A DNA stretch of 20,263 bases from Mansonella perstans (lineage: Eukaryota > Nematoda > Chromadorea > Rhabditida > Onchocercidae), in NCBI GenBank assembly GCA_037074765.1, contig JBAMDO010000447.1, positions 1-20,263 on the forward strand, given 5' to 3'. Position 1 is the stretch's first letter. Each line of letters begins with the position of its first letter. The notes beneath the pieces were generated by a model. It did not search any database, was not told the origin of the DNA, and saw nothing but the letters and a program-made list of their open reading frames with translations. Both the position numbers and the translations under genes were made by a program. Positions 10,011-19,945 of the stretch are shown here, one piece after another.

Positions 10011-10123
10011 AATTTAATTTAATGTTTTGCATGCTCTAATATGAAAAGCAAACTTAATTTAATGTTTTGCAAACTCTAATATGAAAAGAAAATTTAATTT
10101 AATGTTCTGCAAACTCTAATATG
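10011..10123 (+). repeat. 40-bp tandem repeat, nearly 3 copies
   Basis: The unit begins TTAATTTAATGTTTTGCAAA and ends with CTAATATGAAAAG-type sequence; copies start at about 10014, 10054 and 10094. Copies 2 and 3 are closest to each other. The repeat lies between two short unassigned open frames (9780-10022 and 10121-10387). Confidence 0.9.
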
Positions 10124-10555
10124 CTTAAAAATTCATCGAAACTTTTATTTGTTGATAAAAAGTTGAAACCGAAATCAGAATTTTCAATTTTAAGCAAAAC
10201 TGTAGCATACTGCATTTTCTATTTCACGGCACAGCAACTCGGAAAAATGGCGTTTGCTTCGCTTCATATTGGAGATATTCAATCTAATTATGACATTTCT
10301 CCTTCGCATTATTACATACAGTATTTTATCAATTATCAACTATTTTTGACTAATTATTTAACTAGTTGCATCCTTTACAATTATTAATTAGTCAACAGCA
10401 TTAATGCATCAGTTATTTGATTCTGAAGCTATTCACCTTTTTGATTTTTTAAAAATGCAACTGGATGATGTAAAAATAATGAAGGAGATAAACAATGGCA
10501 CAAGTGAATGAGGCTGAAGCAATAACAAAAAAATTAAGAAAAAGAATAAGTATGA

Positions 10556-10804
10556 ATGTGTGAATTTGATCACGTGGAAGATATCCGTTCATCCAATCTA
10601 TCAATTGCAACATATTTAGCAGGCTCTTCATCGATACAATCCATTAAGATCAAGCTGGGCAACGGGAAGGAACGGAGCAGTGGAGGTAAGAGGTTAATGA
10701 GAGGCGAAGGACTGGAAGAAAGGTACGGAGGATTCCTTCCGGAAGGCAAAGACAACAGACCTTTAAGGAAGGATACAAAATATACCCGTCCTGCAACCAG
10801 CTAA
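10556..10804 (+). other. GC-rich island, open on both strands, possible exon
   Basis: The stretch is clearly richer in G+C than the DNA around it. The plus strand is open from an ATG at 10556 to TAA, 82 codons (DHVEDIRSSNLSIATYLAG, then GGKRLMRGEGLEERYGGF), with a perfect donor GGAG/GTAAGAG at 10685. The minus strand is also open. A long pyrimidine tract and acceptor (CCGTTGCCCAG) there precede an ATG at 10650 giving MDCIDEEPAKYVAIDRLDER. A short plus-strand frame just upstream at 10496 starts MAQVNEAEAITKKLRKRI. I cannot decide the coding strand. Confidence 0.35.
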
Positions 10805-11356
10805 AAGGAAGTCTGTTCCATTTATTTCATAAACCCGTATAACAGTAGGCAAATTATTCAAGTGAAAAATGAAAAGATCTGGATTAGGACTGAGCAAAAC
10901 TGTAGTCAGAATTTAAGCCAAATTAAAGCTGAATTAAATATTAACATAAAAGATGGCCTGAATATAACATAAACTTTCGAAAAAAAAATTAAACTAAAAG
11001 TTTAATCTGTTTTCATTTTTTTTTTTTTTATTCCAAACTTGATGAATTCAAAAAAAGTTGTTAACGTGAAAAAGATTCGAAAAGAATACTAAACTAAGTT
11101 TTTCTTTCTTCCTCATCGTGACACTCTATAATTTTCTGAATTTAAGCAATCATTTAAATTTTGCAGTATGTAATATTACGCTTTAAATTTGTTCTATAAA
11201 CATTTAGTATCATCCGTTGCAATCTGTCAATATTTTAATTCATCAAAATGACTGTTATAGATTTCACCAATAGTTCCATTGAATCAAATTTTATTTCACT
11301 ATACGACTAAGTATTTAGCTAATAAAATTTTGCATCTTTAAAGTGTAAAATTTTAG

Positions 11357-11910
11357 TTCCAATATTGCTTTCAAAATGATGTAAATACAAATTTCAATGT
11401 GGCACGATGCGACAAATTTCTCAAGCTTAAGCAATCGCTTGCAAAAATGGCAGAAGATGATATTTATGTCTGGCGATATACAAAGCAACTTCTGTTGGAA
11501 AACCGAGATAATTGTACTGCAGAATGTTTGGTATAAACCAAATCATATTGTGCTACGATTATTTCTATGAGATATGATTAATTGTAAAATGTCACAGAAT
11601 GATCTAGTATAAATGATACCTGAGTTGCAATAAAAAAGCTGCAATTAGCTGTACATTTAAGTCCAATTCGTAACAATTTGAAGAATACGTGGTGTTATCA
11701 AAATTTTCCTTTTTGTAACTAAAGAAGCATTTTTTACGACAACTTCAGTTTTGCAACAACAGAAACGTGAAATGCCCAAATGTGTACATTCTTCATTCTC
11801 TTCTTAAAAATGATAGAAGTTGTAAGATTGCAAAAGAAAATTTACATATGAATCAGTCAGACAGTGATTTCACGAATAGTAATTTAGAGGAAAAGAAAAG
11901 AAATTTTTAA
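11357..11910 (+). CDS. Possible two-exon gene, cysteine-containing protein of unknown function
   Basis: Exon 1, 11357-11530, follows a TTTTAG acceptor and is open for 58 codons; exon 2, 11749-11907, follows ACAACTTCAG and is open for 53 codons to TAA at 11908-11910. The 218-bp intron starts GTATAAAC and both exons join in phase 0. Read through, the junction gives NRDNCTAECL then FCNNRNVKCP, a run of five cysteines in about 18 residues, with another Cys 15 residues on. The tail is acidic and basic (SDSDFTNSNLEEKKRNF). A start at the ATG of 11447 (MAEDDIYVWRYTKQ) would give 81 aa; otherwise an upstream exon is missing. I do not recognise the family. The consistent phase and cysteine clustering across the junction raise it slightly above chance. 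Confidence 0.33.
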
Positions 11911-13130
11911 AAATGATGAGTAAACATGGTTAATAAATTATTAATATTACTAAAATTGAAGAAAAATTAGAATTAAATAACATGCTACCAAATTAGCATT
12001 CATTAAATTGGGTCACTTGATAAAGAAAAAAGAGGCGAAGAACCGAAATGTCAAAAAACAAAAACAGTGAACGAATCGCTAATCAGAAATGCATTATTAG
12101 TTATTGGATTACTATTCGGATAGGATAAATTGATGGTGAAAGAATTAAATTTTGAAAAAGTGAAATAAGCAGCGAACTATCCTTAATTAGTATTTATTTT
12201 TAATAACACTTTTTAACTTCTATTTCTATTTTAATAACATTTGTTTTATTTTATTTGTATTATTGTAATTTAAATATCGTTGAATTAACAATAGCAATGA
12301 GAAAAAATAGCATATTTAAATAAGAACGAAACTGTTGAATTTTCGTCTTTTTCTTTGCTTCAATTTCCTTCCATTATTTTTTAATTTGTTTCTCGAATTT
12401 TTTTCCAATTTAATTTCAATTCAACTAATAAAACATCTTACAGCTGTCCTTATAATCAGCACTGAAGCAAAATTTTCATTAATTTCAGCTAGTTAAACTA
12501 TCCATCTACTTATTTAACAAAAACTATGGTAAATGTTGCGATTAAATGATTAAAATGGATTTTTTAGATTAATTTTAGCATATTATTTATTAATAATGAA
12601 AATGAATGATTCCGTCTTGAATCAGCTGCTAACTTATAACATTGCATATCTGTCATGAAGTTAAATAAAAGTTACTTTTCAAGAAACTAACAATTAAAAC
12701 AAAAAACAAATAAATAAATCAGGAAGACAAACAATATTTTATGTAATTGCAATCTAAATTTGCATAAAATGAAAAAGCAAAAAAAAAAAACATGAATTCA
12801 ATACTGTGAAATGAACAATCCATTAAATGATTAATCAGAATTGCAATCACAATCAATCACTTATCTGTCTTTTATCATTTCTACTTTTTTTACTTTTAAT
12901 CTCTGCTATTTCTTCTCTCCCTCTCTTTTCACATCATCATTATAGAATTGAGAGGAAAAGTAAAAGAGCGAGAAATTATATGGCATAAAAATATCAAATA
13001 TAATGATAAATTCAAGTGATTGGAAGGAAAAACATGTTAGATAAGTAGAAGGAAAAACATATTAGGTATTTTAACGATTATCTTTGTTAGATATTTTTAC
13101 TTTACTGAAGCAAAATTCGTTTTTTTTCTC
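11911..13130. other. AT-rich spacer, nothing supported
   Basis: No gene or structured RNA could be supported. A pyrimidine tract with a good acceptor at 12890-12947 leads only to a 13-codon frame. Two short copies of GAAGGAAAAACAT lie near 13022 and 13049. Confidence 0.5.
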
Positions 13131-13140
13131 TCTTCCAGCA

Positions 13141-13359
13141 ATGCTTCATTCTGAAACTCATTCTTTTTTCTTTGGTCGTACTATCAATTTTTTACTTTTT
13201 CTTTTGATTTTCATCTTGAAAGACTTTTTGGTGTTAAATAAAAAAGTTTCATGTCAAATTTGGATGAATGTAAAATTGTCGGATGGATTTTTTAGCGTCA
13301 AATTCAATGGATCAACAATAAGGCTTCGCCACACCTTTATAATAAGTATCAATATATAA
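13141..13359 (+). CDS. Possible small membrane protein, 72 aa
   Basis: An excellent acceptor (TTTTTTTCTCTCTTCCAG, ending at 13138) lies two bases before an ATG, the classic geometry for spliced-leader addition. The frame runs MLHSETHSFFFGRTINFLL with a hydrophobic helix (FLLFLLIFILKDFLVL), then a polar C-terminal half, to TAA. Not recognised, and no paralogue lies in the window. The frame is also open upstream of the acceptor, so it may be chance. Confidence 0.27.
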   Translation: MLHSETHSFFFGRTINFLLFLLIFILKDFLVLNKKVSCQIWMNVKLSDGFFSVKFNGSTIRLRHTFIISINI

Positions 13360-13914
13360 TTTTCTTTGTTTAACTCATTTTCACTTTTGTTTTTACTTTT
13401 CTATTATTTTTGAAAACATGTCAACAATTCTCCAGCCATGCTAAAAAAAATTAATTGAATGATTGAAAAAAATTTATTATGTACATGCAGTTTATGTGAA
13501 CCTAAATAAAAAAAGTTATGACATTAAAAGCACCATGTCGTAACAGCTATTACTTCAAAATTGGTGGATTTTATTCGATTGGAAACAAATGAAAAAATAT
13601 TTTTTTGACAACAAATAACGGTTTCAAATTTGTCTTCGTTTATAAAATAGGTTGGTTCAAGTTGGTGCAATTGGTAGCAGGCCTTACGCCTCTTATCATT
13701 CCATTTGTGGCTTTGGGACAAATTTATTCATATTTTAGCTATAATATTGGTTTACCAATCAGAACTCTCACAGAATTGCTTAACTGAATAGCATTAAAAA
13801 TTTGTCAAGGAAAATTGTATTAAAAAAGTTTCCCGTGTTCCAGCTTTCATTACGATTAAACTAATTACTTTTGTCATTTAAAAGAAAGGAGAAAATTTCC
13901 GAGAGTTTCACACC
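13360..13914. other. Spacer before copy B
   Basis: Open frames occur on both strands around 13524-13787 (plus: VAGLTPLIIPFVALGQIYSY; minus: a lysine- and cysteine-containing frame) but have no ATG start and no good splice sites. Nothing is supported here. Confidence 0.35.
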
Positions 13915-14386
13915 ATAAATCACACAAATATCCACTGCGCTTTCTCGAAGGATTCACTCCACTTGTAAAACCTAATGACGAACGAGAATGAAACAACAGG
14001 ACAATAAAGAATGAAGTGCGCTGAAAATAGTAGACCCAACTCTGCATGGGGCTTAGGCCTGATTATTCGAGATTGACTGAAGTCTTGTTTAGCAAAATCG
14101 TGCATTACCAAACAGCCTCATTCAAGGTGGTATTGCTTAATACAAAGGGAAAAAAGTCTGGGAAGACGCCTAACCAAAGCTCAGCTTGACCATGTCTGTT
14201 AGCCGTACCTATCGTAACTTTTAAGTAATCATAGAATTGCAAAAAATAGGTGAAATTTTGAAATGTGCATATATGGAATTATCGGAAGCAAACATATAAG
14301 TTGTAATGTGCAATATATGTAGCACTTTCTAACAATGTTTTTGTTGAAAAAATGCAACAAAGTAAGCGTGTTTTTTTTTTATACAA

Positions 14387-14392
14387 TTTATT
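14387..14392 (-). terminator. Candidate polyadenylation signal of copy B
   Basis: On the minus strand AATAAA occurs about 137 nt after the stop codon of copy B. The matching place in copy A (near 4540) reads AATTAA because of a base change, so copy A seems to lack this exact signal and may use another. This is a motif match only. Confidence 0.35.
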
Positions 14393-14528
14393 AAATATGT
14401 AAAAAATTATGAGGAAATTAAATTTGTGGCAGAGGATAACAAAAACAAAACATTTTTCACACTATTTTTGTTTAGAAATTAAACTATTTCCATAAATATG
14501 AATTACAAAACTTTTAAAAATTTTCCAA

Positions 14529-17500
14529 TCACACACGCATTCCTGCTGTTGTTGTTGTTGGTACTTCCGGTTTTCGTCTTCTCTGAAAGATTATTTAATG
14601 AATTTTCCAATAAATCAAATTTAAACTTCCTCTACCAATTTTAAGACGATAAGGTTTATGCAGCTATTGTTATTACACTATTATTATCAAATTTTACTAA
14701 ATAATTACATCATCAGAAAACATTTACTATATTGATAGCAAAACTGACTAAATTTTCAAGTATTTTTTTAGGCTGATCTATTGTCATGCAGAAAGAACCG
14801 ATGAAAAATCTGAATTAGTATTCAGAAGAATCAAAGCATCACTGTTATAATCAATTCAAGATATCCAATTTCCTTATTCCAAAAAACTCATTAACAATCC
14901 TAATCTCAAAATAACTCATTAACAAATATGACCACAATAATGGAGTTTTTCCGTTCATTACTCATTTCTAATAATCTTTTTTAATAATAAAATAATTGCT
15001 TTCACTAGTTATATTAATAAATTTCAATTGTGTCATCGTGGTATGAAATAAATAAAACATAAACCAAATTTCAGCGATACCTTTAAAGTGTTAATCCTGA
15101 AATCAATCGATAATCATAACTATAAAATTACCATTTTTTGTTGTTATTGTCATACACTGAATATTTTTAATAACAAGCTTAAATGTATCTTTAATAATCA
15201 TAATAATATCAAATGTATTATTACTTACTTTGATAACAACAACATTTGTTTTATTGTAATCACAATTACGCAATATTGCCAACGTACCTTTCCTGAAGCA
15301 ATAAACTAAATAATCCAAATGGAAAAGATTCATTATTAAATGCAGGCTTTTACACTGTGAACTTTAAAATACATTTAATATTTATAAGCTTCATTTCGTT
15401 CCGCTTATTTAAACATAACACTTTATCGGAGCTCTACTTGATTAATTATACAGATCCGTACTTGACAGTGGAACTATACTTGATCCTCACCTATATATTA
15501 TCACGACGCACAAATTAGTTGTAAAAACACATATTTGATAAACTACAGAATAAATGATCAAGAAGTGTGATATAACATTCATTTATTAAGGTGATAAAAA
15601 GCAAACACCTGACAGTGGCACTGAATATCAATATTGCAACCGCATCTGTGGAAGCAGTCAATGTGAAAAGCACTAAAATAAGCCATGCTATCCAAGAACC
15701 TCCGCCAATTCCAACTGTTATCACCACCTGACCAATAAGAAACAGTACTGCGTTAGTGATACATGGCAAAATTAACCTGAATTACATATATGAATTTCAC
15801 ACTATATTTAATTAAATTATCGGTTAATATCTAGTTTTTGATTTCAACCAAATGCTTTTGATTTCTTCACTGCCCGGAATGATGTGGAAAAGGCCTTTTA
15901 TGATCGACTACCAGCCTTGTATCTTTCATAACCTTTAATTATGAAATCAAAAGTCTTTATAATCCCAATATTTTTATAATGCCAATCAAAAGTCTTTATA
16001 ATCCCATATGCATAATCCCAAATGTTCTTCATATGCTTTTGTGTCTTTGTGTCTTTGAAAGTTTGCTAAAATACTCCAAGCATCTTTAAAAGACAATCAA
16101 AATGTTTTTGAAAGAATTTGAACTCCAACTATATTTCATGTTTTAAAAAAACGAATGGAAAGAAAACTAAAATTTATGAATTCAATATTCTACGAGGCTT
16201 AAAGGCGATTATTTTACAAATTTAAATAAGTTATATCAGAAATTCCTACTCGCCCCTCGTTCAGTTTGTCTTCAAGAATTTTTGAAAAACGTAATAATAA
16301 CATAATATATTAATATCTGAACTCAAGTTATAAGCGTATAATTAAGAATTGATATATGGAAATCATAAATTTTCCTGAATTTCTCCCTTCAAAGATTTTT
16401 GATAATTTATGCATAATTAATATTATTCGGATAAAGTTACTTGGTTTCGGCTCCCATATTATTGCTAATACTTGGAAACATACGCCACTTTCGTATTTTT
16501 TCTGACCATTTTGCAGCAGATACACTTGAAGTATTTGATATACGAGCTTGACGATTGCTTTTGAATAAATAAAATAGCACATAACTGAAAATAAAGCAAA
16601 ATAAATGTTGATGCATGTGAAACGCTAAAATTCATTAGTCAATCAAAAATTCTTTCGAAAAACACAGTAACAGTTAGCTTTCATTTATTCCTTCAAATAA
16701 TTAAACTGTTCAAATATTTAAGTCTTAAATATTCGAAAATCGATGAAATAAAAGACAAATTATTGACGAAGATTAAACTAGCAGTGATTTCGAGCCTACT
16801 CACTAATTCCGATGACAATGCATGAATTGAGCAAAATAAAAAAAAAAAATCAGCAGTTTTAATTTTAATGATTTTTGCAAAGTAGATGTAATTAAAAGGT
16901 GTTATTTAACTCTATTATAACAACAAAATCTAATGCAGAAGATGGAAGAATGATTATTTATAATCAATTATTGAAATTATTAGTAAGTTGCCGTAAGCGT
17001 TTGTCCAATCTGTATGGCCATATATTTGGATGGCCAGTGATAATCAGAGACCATTAGGTAAACTATAATTAACAGTAACTTATCGAAAGCATATTTTAAG
17101 TAATCAAATAATGGCCAGAATGGATGAAGATAAATTTTTCCAATATAAGTATGCATATATATAAACAAAAATATTTATAAAAAATCAAATTTCCATAATA
17201 TATTCATTTATCAAATTGTTCATTTAAAATACCTATTTGCCTACTTCCTTATCACTTAGTCAATTTCATTTGAATCACTTTGTCAAACCTGTACGAGGAA
17301 AATGTTCCGATGAATATTAGCGAATGATAAACATTGAAAAATCTCGATTTGCCACCTTCGGAATACAATTTTATATCTTCAGGTATCATGCCATAGGCAC
17401 TTGTCTCATAGTAAAATGTAACGTACCACGGTTGAAAATACAGTATCATCGACTGAAAATATGCATCGTCAATTTTTATTGAAATAACAAGATTTAACTC

Positions 17501-18797
17501 AATGTTTTGTTTCTTTCTTTGTCCATTTATTTATTTAAATTAAATATGCTTAAGAATTAAAGAAAGTAACCGGCATTCAAGCATTTAAAAGTGGCAAGGA
17601 AAGCAACAAGGAAGCGAGAGAAAATGCTAATTATAAATACACTGGTTGAAAATAAAAAAAGACAATTCAGTTGGATCTCAAATCCAATTAGTACTAGACG
17701 ATTAATTTAATTTCCTATTAAAAAGAAATGGATGGAATGATTATCACCTGGACAAAAGCTATTACATAACATGCAGAACACGATAAGTAAATGGTGGAAT
17801 TTTGCTGTTTCCGGAATAGAACTGGATAACAAACAGCAACGTAACGTGTCAAAGCGAGCAGTAACGTGTGATAACACATGGAAAACCACATCGTATCAAA
17901 ATATACCTAAAATCTATGTATATATTTTGCTAGAAATAGCAATTATTGATTAATTTTGTTAATTAATGAAAAGTAACCATGTTTTTTGGAATTTTTTATT
18001 CGAAACTGCAGAGCAATTAATTTAAAATGAAAAAAAATGACGAGAATTTTAAGTGGTACTTGATAAAGCCTTCTTCCGTAAACTGGAGCGTATATCTTAA
18101 ATATGATTAGTATCCCTGGATAAAGCGCGAAATTGATTAATAAGAACATATTATTTATCGATGCACTAAGCATATAAAGAAAACCCGTAACTTCCTGCAA
18201 ATTTATCCTTCTGATGGTTACATGAGCCTCTAATTCTTTTTATAGATATTTGAAATATAAAGTGACAGAAAAATGCAACCAATTTAAACAGACAGATATT
18301 TTTCAGGATTAATATATAGGTTTTGAATAATTAAATTACACTATTTAACACATCTGAATTATTAATTCATTCTATTTACCACCTTAATCATTCAAAGAAC
18401 TTGCTTTTCAACACTATTAGATATAGAACAATATAAAAGCTAATTAAAATAGCAGTATTTTTCTGCTTAGTTTCAAAGATCCGGAAAAGTAATACCTTGT
18501 TAAGAAGAATAATGATATCGTACTTATGTCTATTTTCCTTATCTCAACACAATATTACAATTACAATAGATAGATTTGCTCATTATAATAACCGGAATCT
18601 TTTCGAATTTTTAATTTATTTTTTACTAATCAAATTTCTTATTCCAAATAGCTTACATGAGATTCACAATATAGAACAATACAAATAATAGTGTAGGTCG
18701 GTAAAAAAATTATCGCTAAAAATATCAGCGTTCCACCAGCAATTATATCGTTAAAATTTAATGGCGTACTGTACCAATCAGTTGTATTTGACAACAT
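14529..18797 (-). CDS. Seven-transmembrane chemoreceptor-like GPCR, copy B (8 exons, 342 aa)
   Basis: Tandem paralogue of the receptor at 4677-8516, same strand and same exon plan: 18657-18797, 18060-18194, 17748-17906, 17289-17452, 16441-16584, 15609-15776, 15229-15292, 14529-14582. No stop or frameshift was found and all splice sites are intact, so it is probably functional. TM2 to TM4 (exons 2 and 3) are identical in protein to copy A. Exon 1 has four changes (D16N, I34T, R44C, K45E), exon 4 one, exon 5 three and exon 6 fifteen. Exon 7 lacks one lysine (NCDYNKTN against NCNHNKKTN), and the tail reads RRRKPEVPTTTTAGMRV. Loss of RK after TM1 (RKSH to CESH) removes two basic residues from the first inner loop. 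Intron 6 is 316 bp against 94 bp in copy A. As in copy A, the Srg-superfamily placement rests on remembered family features, not a search. Confidence 0.88.
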
Positions 18798-18821
18798 TGT
18801 TTCATCAGTTTCTTTTTTTAT

Positions 18822-18832
18822 ACAATCTAAAA
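18822..18832 (-). promoter_or_regulatory. Acceptor-like site upstream of copy B start (possible trans-splice site)
   Basis: The same TTTTTAG at the same distance (29 nt) from the ATG at 18797 as in copy A. The duplicated block extends only about 100 bp further upstream. If promoter elements lie beyond that point, the two receptors may be controlled differently. Confidence 0.45.
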
Positions 18833-18941
18833 ATAAGTAAACGAGGAAAAATGTTTATTAAAAAGTTGGCCGTAAAAGAAATAGTTAACAAAAATGGCTG
18901 CCAGTGTGGCAATGTTGTTAATTGATATTTGTGAATTGGTG

Positions 18942-18966
18942 CTTTTTGATTTTTTAAAAATGCAAC
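18942..18966 (+). repeat. 25-bp sequence shared with 10437-10461 at the right edge of copy B
   Basis: CTTTTTGATTTTTTAAAAAT followed by GCAAC occurs identically at 10437-10461 and here, right after copy B stops matching copy A. Flanks on both sides differ. It may be a junction scar of the duplication. Confidence 0.7.
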
Positions 18967-19000
18967 AATAATCATTTAGCGAAACTACTGATAAGAGTTA

Positions 19001-19817
19001 ATGGAAAGAAAGTACGAAACATATAAAATATTAAACTATTTTGAAAAACAAACAACTTGTTACTTTTCAAAATTTACTAGTCGTTACAGTTTCAGGACTA
19101 TTTTTAATTTTCTAAACATATGCAACTTCTTGGAAAATCTTGGACCATCGATAATAGAGAAAGTAAGAAAAAGAAAAGGACATAAATGAATTTAACAGAC
19201 AAGCAAACAAGTTCATTACCTTCTTTTAATTTCATTTCTTGAATGAAAGGAAGTAACTGAAAAATACGAAATTTGGAAGTGTTGCATATTCCACTAAGAA
19301 TTTAAAGTAAAACTTGAAGCTCATTAATTTTTATGTGGTTCATTACTGCTTAGAAGTATGGGAATGCATGGGAATGTTGAAGAGACAACGGTGATCGATG
19401 AGACACATAACAAATGAAACTATAACAAATTAGAGAAATGCTCAAATATTAATACCTGATGGGATAGGAAACAAATTCATTAGCTAGGTATAAGTATAAT
19501 TGTAGCAAACAGGTTTATTAGCTAGATATAAGTTTATTTGTACTTGTAAAATATTGCATTCATGAATTCGATAGTATTTGTAAATAAGATATGATGTAAG
19601 AGAAATTGGTTCTTAATTTTAATTCAGTACTATTTTAGTAAAGTTAAATTTTCAAGAGATAAAATTTCATTTGAATTTTGATATTTTGTAAATATTATTG
19701 TTTTCCACAGAGTTGGAAGAACGAAGGTATAAAGGACGCAATAAATTGGTAAGTATAACAGAAATGAGTTGAAAAATAAACAACAATGCGATTAATTTCA
19801 GTCAAGAATTTTTTTGA
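19001..19817 (+). CDS. Possible three-exon small gene, 71 aa, unknown function
   Basis: Exon 1 is 19001-19162 (MERKYETYKILNYFEK to NLGPSIIEK), ending at a GTAAGA donor. Exon 2 is a 38-bp micro-exon, 19711-19748, between a strong acceptor (GTTTTCCACAG) and a perfect donor (GTAAGTAT). Exon 3 begins at 19802 after TTAATTTCAG. In phase 0 the product continues SWKNEGIKDAIN then CQEFF and stops at 19815-19817. If exon 2 is instead read in its other open frame (LEERRYKGRNKL), exon 3 stays open longer (SRIFLKLCKVLNGSKEKRKR) to TAG at 19862. The second reading would need a different first exon. An acceptor-like CATTTAG lies 21 nt before the ATG. The micro-exon splice sites are the best evidence; no family is recognised. 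Confidence 0.33.
19469..19544 (+). repeat. Two-copy 38-bp direct repeat
   Basis: Units at 19469-19506 and 19507-19544 share TTAGCTAGRTATAAGT and most flanking bases. If the gene model at 19001-19817 is right, the repeat lies in its first intron. Confidence 0.75.
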
Positions 19818-19884
19818 AGCTTTGTAAAGTTTTGAATGGAAGCAAAGAAAAGAGAAAGAGATAGTGAAAATGGTAACAGGTGAG

Positions 19885-19945
19885 CCTGTTAAGAAGGATT
19901 TCTGCTTGTATTTACCTGACTGAAAGCAGAACTTTACTTAACAGG
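19885..19945 (+). ncRNA. MicroRNA-precursor-like hairpin
   Basis: Arm 19885-19907 (starting CCTGTTAAGAAGG) pairs with 19924-19945 (ending CTTAACAGG) around a 16-nt loop. Nine base pairs at the foot and eight near the loop flank a short imperfect middle. Arm and loop sizes suit a nematode pre-miRNA. A competing small hairpin is possible between AACAGG at 19875-19880 and CCTGTT at 19885-19890. No homology to a known miRNA is claimed. Confidence 0.3.

Larger units (their letters stand above)
13915..18935. repeat. Copy B of a large direct duplication
   Basis: Direct repeat of 4143-8650. Similarity is very high from about 17230 to 18250 (exons 2-4 and the introns between; intron 2 differs at about one base in 153). 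It drops towards the 3' end of the gene, where introns 5-7 carry many substitutions and indels. Extra sequence relative to A lies at 14101-14180, at 15359-15587 and in intron 4. Confidence 0.9.

Noticed and set aside
10709..10760. YGGFL (opioid-peptide core) after GGKR in the GC-rich island
   Set aside because: Only one copy, not flanked by dibasic sites on both sides, no signal peptide, and the frame itself is uncertain. A five-residue match is easily chance.
16980..17168. Minus-strand 62-codon frame with IYLHPFWPLFDYLKYAF
   Set aside because: It lies in receptor intron 4 and is destroyed by indels in copy A; the exon 4-exon 5 join is in phase without it.
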